Of a stretch of DNA of 64,000 nt, positions 57,740 through 64,000 are shown one piece after another (the first letter of the stretch is position 1; each line of letters opens with the position of its first letter). Location: contig CAMYOK010000006.1 in the NCBI GenBank assembly GCA_947259995.1, forward strand, positions 124,001-188,000, in the 5' to 3' direction. The notes beneath the pieces were generated by a model. It was given only the letters and a program-made list of their open reading frames with translations. It ran no database searches and was not told where the DNA came from. The DNA comes from an uncultured Pseudomonadales bacterium. GTDB lineage: Bacteria > Pseudomonadota > Gammaproteobacteria > Pseudomonadales > Pseudohongiellaceae. The position numbers were made by a program, and so were the translations under genes.

Positions 57740-58831
57740 TTAAGATTTGAATACTCTTTTTCCGAAGCGAACAAACCCTGGCTTGCCTAGGACAACAGGC
57801 AGAAATTTTCCACGCATCTCAACCTGGCATTGCGTACTGCCTTGCGGAATACGCGCTAGTGCGACTGACTGACTCAATGTTGGTGAGAAACTGCCACTGG
57901 TAATCACTCCTTCCCCTTTATCGGTAATGACTTTTAGTCCTGCTCGCAGAACACCACGTTCTTCAAGCACTAGCCCAACCATGACTGGAAGATCACCAGC
58001 CAACTGCCTCTGCTTTAATGCAGTTAACGCATCGCGTCCGACAAAATCACGAGACTCTGGCTCCCATGCAACGGCAAATTCCATATTGGCAGAAAGTGGG
58101 CTTATGGTTTCATCCATATCCTGCCCATAGAGGTTCATACCTGCTTCTAATCGCAATGTGTCTCGTGCACCTAAACCTACAGGTTTAATACCTGCCGCCA
58201 GCAATTTTTCCCAAAACTCTGCTGCGTCGGTTTCAGGAAAAATCAGCTCTACCCCTTTCTCGCCGGTATAGCCTGTTCTAGCAATAAACCAGTCACCACA
58301 GAGGACACCCTTAAAATTAGGTAGTGCGCTGACGCTTGCAGCATCCTCTGCGCTTAAGATTGCACACACCTTATCGATAGAGTTTGGCCCGTGTATTGCC
58401 AAAATGCTCATCTCTGGACGTTCAAGAACTACTAAGGAATAGGGTTTAGCGAAATCTCGGATCCAATTCAGATCTTTCTCACGAGTGGCACAATTGACAA
58501 CTAAGCGATAACCGTCCGCCATCTTATAGACAATAAGGTCATCGATGACGCCAGCCTCTTGGTTTAGCATTCCGGAATACAGCGCCCTGCCCTCATCGAC
58601 AAGTTTCTCCACATCGTTGCATAGCAATTTTTGTAGAAAGCTTTTACTGTCTTCGCCTCTAATATCCACAACTGTCATATGGGAGACGTCAAACACGCCA
58701 CAGTCTTCACGTACCACACGATGCTCGGCTAATTGCGATCCGTAGTGGATTGGCATGTCCCATCCTGAGAAATCCACCATCTTGGCATTAGCGGCGATAT
58801 GCTGTTCGTACAATGCAGTGCGTTTATTCAT
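57740..58831 (-). CDS. gcvT: Aminomethyltransferase (T protein)
   Basis: Releases ammonia and gives methylene-tetrahydrofolate from the aminomethyl-GcvH intermediate. 363 residues (E. coli 364). It starts KRTALYEQHIAANAKMVDFSGWDMPIHYGS; the catalytic-aspartate motif is in VFDVSHMTV, and RTGYTGEKGVELIFP and GLGARDTLRLEAGMNLYGQDMDE are typical. First gene of gcvT-gcvH-gcvP-AGCS; the ribosome site is weak. Confidence 0.97.
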   Translation of the reverse strand: MNKRTALYEQHIAANAKMVDFSGWDMPIHYGSQLAEHRVVREDCGVFDVSHMTVVDIRGEDSKSFLQKLLCNDVEKLVDEGRALYSGMLNQEAGVIDDLIVYKMADGYRLVVNCATREKDLNWIRDFAKPYSLVVLERPEMSILAIHGPNSIDKVCAILSAEDAASVSALPNFKGVLCGDWFIARTGYTGEKGVELIFPETDAAEFWEKLLAAGIKPVGLGARDTLRLEAGMNLYGQDMDETISPLSANMEFAVAWEPESRDFVGRDALTALKQRQLAGDLPVMVGLVLEERGVLRAGLKVITDKGEGVITSGSFSPTLSQSVALARIPQGSTQCQVEMRGKFLPVVLGKPGFVRFGKRVFKS

Positions 58832-58870
58832 AGCAAGTTAAGATTCCTATAAAATTTCAACATCCTAAAC

Positions 58871-58902
58871 GTAGTTCCCCAACCTAAGGGCTGGGGAACT
58901 AC
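58871..58902. terminator. Hairpin between the metalloprotease gene and gcvT
   Basis: GTAGTTCCCCA (58871-58881) pairs perfectly with TGGGGAACTAC (58892-58902). It lies between the metalloprotease stop and gcvT, both on the minus strand, in a 96-nt gap. No U-run follows on the minus strand, so it may be a weak terminator or a gcv leader structure. Confidence 0.5.
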
Positions 58903-58927
58903 CTACAATAATCTCTGTGAGCTGACC

Positions 58928-61432
58928 TTATAAAGGAGGCCCTGGTGGCAATGGGAAGCGTGATCTTGGACGCGCGCCCCAACCGCCTGCAGCAGACTCA
59001 AGGCCAAAGGCCTCTGGCGCATCAAGGTAGCGTGAAATGTCGCGTGCCGCTTGTCTGTAATGTGCTGCAGCTAGAGGGTCAGTTGGCATGTCCATCGCTT
59101 CTAGCATCGACGCCAAGAGGTAAAGTTGGTCCAGAGTATAGGCCCGCACTTCCGGGCTGACGTCAGCATCGGCGCCGAGCATCATCAAGGAATGCAACAC
59201 AACCCATTGCGTTACACGACGCAGGCTCGCCTCTTGAGGGTCTCTGTCTTGCCCAGCCAACCATGTGTTTTCTAATAACGTCGACACCAAATCTGGCAGA
59301 GTGAAGGTATTGGGATCGCGATCCGCCAGCGCTACCATTCGAGTCGTTTTCTCTGCGGTGAGCAATGGCTCAATGACCATCGCAGCAAGGGTTCTTGCGG
59401 CGCCAATTTGATCAAATGCATAATTTGAAGACATATCTTCTAGATTAGTGCCTGGCGTTACCGTGAGTTGCTTGAGTAATTGTTCCGATATCTTCAGGCT
59501 CTCGGGCTGAATCGCCTCCATCAAAAGTGCAAGCACATCCTCTTGTAGGCTAGCGGGTACCATTTCGGTGGCGGGCATGTCTTCGCCTTTTACAACGTAA
59601 TTGTGATACATGCCTCCGATATAACGCTGGCCCGCTTCAATGGCATAACGATGGTGCAGATAGTTCATCCACATTCTAATGTCCCGAAGCTCCCCTATAG
59701 GTTCGCCCATCTCTAGATTATTCACTCCATATTGGGCCATCATGATCTTACGAGCGGCCATTGTTTCTTCAAGATATTCCGTCGGCGTAGCTCTGTCGTC
59801 GTACCATGCCCATCGAGGATCAGAGGATGGCACATACAAAATGTCGGCTTCGCGCATTTCTTTAATAAGAGCATCAAGTTCATCGGCTTCTTGTTCAGAC
59901 GCAAACTCTGAATAGGCAAATCGGGCCATGAATTTGTCATACAAACCCACTCCGTATTCGAAAGATTCGCTAAGATCGAGTTGACCGTCGACGACTTTCA
60001 CTCGTGGTGTAGGGTACTCCATGACAGAAGCACGATCGTTGATGCTTGACGCCCAGTTGTGGCCGAATCCGAGCACATGCCCAAGTTCGTGCGCGGTCAA
60101 TAATGCTTGTCGCAGCAGCACCATGTCCGCTTGCGCTTGCGACATATTGCCGAGAAAATCAGGAGGAGATAAAGATTCCTGCATCGCACTGGATTCGAAT
60201 GACTCCGGTAGCGGTGTATACGCTTCAAAATAGTTAGCAATGGTTCTGATTCGATGCGAGTCCATGCGCGTTTTTGAACCTAAGATTTCACCTGTGCGAG
60301 GGTCACGGAAAGTCCCGCCGCTAGAGAAACCACGCTCGTCCCTATCGATCCAAAGTATCCAAGCATAACGAATATCCATAGGATCCATGTCTGGAGTGGG
60401 GTCTCGTACCTGCACGGCGTTAGAGAAACCCGCCGCCTCGAATGCTTCATTCCACCATAAAGTGCCCTCGTTCATGGCACTGCGTACGGGTTCTGGGATT
60501 GCAGGGTCCATATAGAACACAATAGGTTTTATGGGGTCGCTAAGTTCTGCGCTTGGATCTTTTTTCTCTAAGCGCCAACGCGTGACCCATTCTGTTTCAG
60601 TACTATTGTTGACACTTTCCGCATAATTGCGAAAGTCAATTGAACTCACGCCAATACGAGGATCGGCAAGTCTTGGTGTATAACCTTCTGGGGCTTTCAA
60701 GAAAGAATGGTGAATACGCACACTCAATGTGTTATTGCTTGCTAAAACACTATTACTGGCTATCCCAGGGTTATCAACATTGAACGTCGAAATCGTCTCG
60801 ATCTCTGTGTTCTCTGGAAACGCTTTCATGCGCAGTGGATAGAAAGTACTGCGTGAACCATCGAAACGAAAACTGCCTTGGTTAGCACGACGTAGGCGCG
60901 TTTCCAAACCACCCGCATCACGCAAAAATAATGAGTTGGCCTCTACCAGAACCGCGCCGTTTTCTTCGGCAACTATTGGGAGGCTTGCTAGTACAGACAC
61001 TGGGAAGGATAGATCAACGTTTGCGGCCGCAGCGGAATCACCACCCAAACTTCGATAATCTAAATTCTGTTGTACCACTAATACTTGATCGGCGATGCGC
61101 TGAAAATGTATCACAACACTGCCGAGTATTCCGCGGTCTAAACCAAGTTCAACTGACCCTGCACCTGTGGCAGCGGAGACATAATAGAGCACGTCTTCAT
61201 TGAACATCGATACTTCTAGAAGAACGTCCCCTTCGCTCTCACTCCAATAAAAAGGAATAAAACCTGAGTGTTTTTCGTAACCACGACTGGCCTCTGCCAA
61301 GCTGTTTTGGGCGTAGCTCACCGTAGGAGAAACAAAAGCGGGAATTAATAGAGTGAGTAGTAAGAGAAAACGACGAGGGAAATTATGCGAAACAACTTTG
61401 TAACTTCGAATGATCAACTGCGTTATCAACAT
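58928..61432 (-). CDS. Exported zinc metalloprotease, DUF5117/DUF4953 type
   Basis: 834 residues from the ATG at 61432; GGAG lies 8 nt before it, while an in-frame GTG at 61441 overlaps that site. Signal peptide about 1-42 (hydrophobic stretch, ending VSYAQNS). An N-terminal DUF5117/5118-like domain (KHSGFIPFYWSESEGDVLLEV...NEDVLYYVSA) precedes the peptidase with HELGHVLGFGH at 448-458, the HExxHxxGxxH zinc motif of metzincins, followed by SVMEYPTPRV containing the Met-turn methionine. Likely a secreted or periplasmic protease or peptidase. Confidence 0.9.
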   Translation of the reverse strand: MLITQLIIRSYKVVSHNFPRRFLLLLTLLIPAFVSPTVSYAQNSLAEASRGYEKHSGFIPFYWSESEGDVLLEVSMFNEDVLYYVSAATGAGSVELGLDRGILGSVVIHFQRIADQVLVVQQNLDYRSLGGDSAAAANVDLSFPVSVLASLPIVAEENGAVLVEANSLFLRDAGGLETRLRRANQGSFRFDGSRSTFYPLRMKAFPENTEIETISTFNVDNPGIASNSVLASNNTLSVRIHHSFLKAPEGYTPRLADPRIGVSSIDFRNYAESVNNSTETEWVTRWRLEKKDPSAELSDPIKPIVFYMDPAIPEPVRSAMNEGTLWWNEAFEAAGFSNAVQVRDPTPDMDPMDIRYAWILWIDRDERGFSSGGTFRDPRTGEILGSKTRMDSHRIRTIANYFEAYTPLPESFESSAMQESLSPPDFLGNMSQAQADMVLLRQALLTAHELGHVLGFGHNWASSINDRASVMEYPTPRVKVVDGQLDLSESFEYGVGLYDKFMARFAYSEFASEQEADELDALIKEMREADILYVPSSDPRWAWYDDRATPTEYLEETMAARKIMMAQYGVNNLEMGEPIGELRDIRMWMNYLHHRYAIEAGQRYIGGMYHNYVVKGEDMPATEMVPASLQEDVLALLMEAIQPESLKISEQLLKQLTVTPGTNLEDMSSNYAFDQIGAARTLAAMVIEPLLTAEKTTRMVALADRDPNTFTLPDLVSTLLENTWLAGQDRDPQEASLRRVTQWVVLHSLMMLGADADVSPEVRAYTLDQLYLLASMLEAMDMPTDPLAAAHYRQAARDISRYLDAPEAFGLESAAGGWGARPRSRFPLPPGPPL

Positions 61433-61455
61433 ACTACACACTCCATTGCTGAAAT

Positions 61456-61481
61456 AAAAAAGGGTGCGCTAAGCGCACCCT
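61456..61481 (-). terminator. Terminator of the TonB receptor gene
   Basis: AGGGTGCGC (61461-61469) and GCGCACCCT (61473-61481) form a 9-bp stem over a 3-nt loop, followed on the minus strand by a U-run (complement of 61452-61460). It separates the receptor from the metalloprotease, 8 nt past the receptor stop. Confidence 0.93.
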
Positions 61482-61488
61482 ATTGAGA

Positions 61489-64000
61489 TTAGAAATCTAC
61501 ACGAACACCTAAGCGGTATGTTCTACCCATCACATCGTAAAGACTGCGGTTAGTAGGCAAGTAGCCTGGGCGATTCTCTGAACCTTGGTTAGCTGGATAA
61601 CCAATTAGTACTGGGTCCGTGTTCATAAGGTTTCTCACAGACAAGAACAATTCAGCATCTGTTTCCCCTACCGTGAATGAGTTAGACACATAAGCGTCGT
61701 AATACAATTCACCAGGGACACTATTGTCATTGATTGTGAAATTAGGCGAAACACTAACAGGACAATCTGTCTGACACTCGATATAAGCGTTACTGATCAC
61801 ACCATCGCTAACGCCACGACCTGTCAAATTGAAGCTCCAAGTGTCGTAGGTATAACCAGCCGTTAATCGGTATGCCCAATCAGGAGTGTTGCCAGCATTT
61901 GACCCTGCGGCGTCAATCGCAGTAACACCATTATCTGTTACATACTCGCTGTAGTTTGTCGCTAGAGCACGTAAGCTGACATCACCGCCACCAAGGGGGA
62001 ATCGATAAGATGCTTCATAATCAACACCCTTCACTGTGCGGCTGTTGAGGTTCTCATAAAGCAAGTTGATACGGCTCAATGTGCCGTTCTCGAAGATGAT
62101 GTTGTCACAGTAGCGCTGAATGCCATCGAAATAACAGAAGTCAGCAACACTCTGTGCACCAACAAAACTTATCAGACCCTCTACTTGAATATCAAAGTAA
62201 TCAACTGCGGCCGAGAAACCATCTAAGAAGCTAGACTGATAGACCAAACCTAAGCCTAGCGTGTCGGCCTCTTCTGGTCCTACCGCAGTGCTACCTTGTA
62301 GGTTCTGCACAAAGGCCATCGAAGTACCATTGATACTTACAGCATTTGTACGTGCGGTGCCTTTATCAAACAGTTCGCTCAAATTGGGAGCACGGATGTC
62401 GCGCGACTGTGTCGCACGGAAAGTAATATCATCAATTGGCGTATAAGTGAGACCAGTTTTCCAAGTAGTCACGCCACCTGATTCACTATAGTCCGTGTAA
62501 CGGACTGCACCGTTAAACTCTAAGCCTTCAAAAATTGGGAAGACGGTTTCAACATAAGCCTCAGCCACGTCAACTTCACCCGTAGTGACTTTGTAGTTAC
62601 CGTATTTCCAACCGCTGTCGTAGATAGGATCCACTTTGCCGTCGATAGTATCTTTACGCCATTCAGCACCAAAGGCCAAAGAGATTGGGCCTGCCCAACC
62701 TACAATATCACTCGTACTAAAGTTGAACGCGGCCACATCTTGGGTGAACTCTTGTTCACGACGTGGACGGCCCATCACATAATCCAAACCCGCTTCGCTA
62801 GCTACACCAACACCAAAGCGATTCAGAGGCACACAGCCATTGCTTGGGTCACTAAGCGTTGAACGACATACAATGTCGCCACTTGCTGGGTCCACTACTG
62901 CATCCGTAGCAAGAGTAAGTTTTGCGAAGTTATAAGTTGGAAACTGGTGCTCGTCAGTTTCTGTGATGCCTCTCTGATAATAAACATCCCAATCCCAACC
63001 TAAGTTCATCGCTTCAAAGCTGCCATTGGCACCGACAACATAGCGAGTGGTATTGCGCTTGTTGTTACTGCCAGATGCAGGCATGTCTTCGTTACTTGTC
63101 CCTAGCAAGAATGAATCTTCACCGGCAGCGGCTAGGGCTTGTGAAATAGAAGATGGTAGATAGGCGTTATCGGCATAGATGACGCGATTACGGTCAGTAG
63201 GATTAATATAATAGCTTTCCCCTTCGTAACCTGCCGTATTGGCTTGGAAGAATACTTCTGTCTCTGGAGTCACCATATAACTGACACGACCAAACAGACT
63301 ATCCCTTGTGTTATCAGCCGCCAATGAATTAGTGCCACGAATCCCAGACGTTGCGTAATCCCAATCTCCACCAAGCATCCAGTTACCTGCTGCTACCCCG
63401 TAATCAAGCTGACTTACAGCGCCATTGGTGCCAAAGTATGTTCCCTTAAGTGAACCTGAAGTAATTAGGCCGCCTGGCGTATAAACTGAGATACCAACGT
63501 TTTCTGAAACAATGAAATTAGGTTGACCAGCATCACCTCGATACGGGTTCAACATGCCTTGATAGCCTTTAAGGTTCCAATCTCGGGAGGTGTAATGCAC
63601 ACCTTCCGAGGTATAGAAATCGCCACTGAGCAAGACATGGCCATCGCCATCGGCAAAGGGGAAACCTGCTGTAATTTCGACTTTCTCACTCGGGTTATCA
63701 CCATAAGTCGATTCTCCGTACTGCACACTAGACTTAACACCCGTGTAGTCACGATCAAGAATAAAGTTGATTACACCACCAACAGCATCCGATCCATATG
63801 CAGCGGAAGCACCGCCGGAAACCACTTCAACACGAGAAATCAGTGATTGCGGAAAAGTATTGGTATCGACCTGGCCACTAGAACCAGAGGTTACAGAACG
63901 CTGTCCATCGAACAATACAAGAGTTCGACCGGCTCCTAAGTTACGCAAATTCAGTGCAGCAATACCTGCTGAACCACTACTCAAACCACCAGAGGAAGAA
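61489..64000 (-). CDS. TonB-dependent receptor (partial, N-terminus outside the window)
   Basis: The reading frame stays open to the window edge, so the start lies beyond 64000. At least 836 residues are visible. The N-terminal part is the plug domain: SSGSAGIAALNLRNLGAGRTLVLFDGQRS followed by RVEVVSGGASAAYGSDAVGGVINFIL. The rest is a 22-strand barrel pattern with FRATQSRDIRAPNLSELFD, and the protein ends with an aromatic residue in GRTYRLGVRVDF. It would import a large substrate using TonB energy, plausibly from the motor encoded at 13.4-18.6 kb. Neighbouring a secreted metalloprotease suggests peptide uptake, but the substrate is unknown. Confidence 0.94.
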   Translation of the reverse strand, partial: SSSGGLSSGSAGIAALNLRNLGAGRTLVLFDGQRSVTSGSSGQVDTNTFPQSLISRVEVVSGGASAAYGSDAVGGVINFILDRDYTGVKSSVQYGESTYGDNPSEKVEITAGFPFADGDGHVLLSGDFYTSEGVHYTSRDWNLKGYQGMLNPYRGDAGQPNFIVSENVGISVYTPGGLITSGSLKGTYFGTNGAVSQLDYGVAAGNWMLGGDWDYATSGIRGTNSLAADNTRDSLFGRVSYMVTPETEVFFQANTAGYEGESYYINPTDRNRVIYADNAYLPSSISQALAAAGEDSFLLGTSNEDMPASGSNNKRNTTRYVVGANGSFEAMNLGWDWDVYYQRGITETDEHQFPTYNFAKLTLATDAVVDPASGDIVCRSTLSDPSNGCVPLNRFGVGVASEAGLDYVMGRPRREQEFTQDVAAFNFSTSDIVGWAGPISLAFGAEWRKDTIDGKVDPIYDSGWKYGNYKVTTGEVDVAEAYVETVFPIFEGLEFNGAVRYTDYSESGGVTTWKTGLTYTPIDDITFRATQSRDIRAPNLSELFDKGTARTNAVSINGTSMAFVQNLQGSTAVGPEEADTLGLGLVYQSSFLDGFSAAVDYFDIQVEGLISFVGAQSVADFCYFDGIQRYCDNIIFENGTLSRINLLYENLNSRTVKGVDYEASYRFPLGGGDVSLRALATNYSEYVTDNGVTAIDAAGSNAGNTPDWAYRLTAGYTYDTWSFNLTGRGVSDGVISNAYIECQTDCPVSVSPNFTINDNSVPGELYYDAYVSNSFTVGETDAELFLSVRNLMNTDPVLIGYPANQGSENRPGYLPTNRSLYDVMGRTYRLGVRVDF

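Noticed and set aside
58832-58927. Glycine riboswitch ahead of gcvT
   Set aside because: The gap is only 96 nt and is mostly occupied by one simple hairpin; the conserved aptamer segments are not seen.

Overview
The window is a gene-dense chromosomal segment of a free-living, aerobic, probably marine gammaproteobacterium. The evidence is the gltA / sdhCDAB-sucAB-lpdA-sucCD arrangement, the yceD-rpmF-plsX-fabD-fabG-acpP-fabF-pabC-mltG-tmk-holB-pilZ cluster without a fabH between plsX and fabD, and a TonB energising operon of the DUF3450/TtpC type. Many exported catabolic proteins and a TonB-dependent receptor at the right edge fit a heterotroph of the Cellvibrionales/OMG type. That placement is inference from gene order and protein flavour, not from a marker gene. 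I saw no rRNA, tRNA, CRISPR array, prophage or insertion sequence.

Left third (1-18.6 kb). A structured intergenic repeat is followed by gltA on the minus strand and, divergently, the TCA block: succinate dehydrogenase (sdhCDAB), 2-oxoglutarate dehydrogenase (sucA, sucB, lpdA) and succinyl-CoA synthetase (sucCD). All genes run on the plus strand with short gaps or overlaps. After a 392-nt gene-free stretch comes a six-gene unit: a DUF3450 periplasmic protein, a long TtpC-like ExbB, a short ExbB, ExbD, TonB and a TPR protein. It probably powers TonB receptors such as the one at the right edge.

Middle (18.6-35.5 kb). htpG and argS converge on a shared terminator. rluC follows divergently, then the lipid-synthesis/cell-envelope/replication run from yceD to pilZ plus a DUF411 lipoprotein. 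yceD has a near-consensus sigma70 promoter so close to its start codon that the mRNA would be leaderless or nearly so. Convergent to this lies a compact minus-strand set: a ribbon-helix-helix protein, an AlkB-like dioxygenase and an L-2-hydroxyglutarate oxidase. This is a plausible functional pairing, because 2-hydroxyglutarate inhibits AlkB-type enzymes.

Right third (35.5-64 kb). This is a more accessory region: glutathione reductase, an MdoB/LTA-synthase-like membrane phosphotransferase, a phytanoyl-CoA-type dioxygenase with AT-rich composition, an exported hydratase-like protein, an OmpA-type porin, an exported tyrosine-phosphatase-like protein, a solitary tyrosine recombinase and the tail-specific protease Prc. 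These are followed by a CBM9/DUF5916 outer-membrane protein, a two-domain VOC protein with a Tat-like leader and an exported amidohydrolase. Next is a gcvT-gcvH-gcvP operon with an AGCS sodium:alanine/glycine symporter at its end. A DUF5117-type zinc metalloprotease and a truncated TonB-dependent receptor close the window; together they suggest peptide or amino-acid scavenging feeding glycine catabolism.

No clearly new multi-gene system is evident. The items most worth a second look are the palindromic repeat at 151-271, the leaderless yceD promoter, the RHH-alkB-lhgO unit, the secreted hydratase-like protein, the 18-bp perfect hairpin at 37003-37042 and the lone recombinase.
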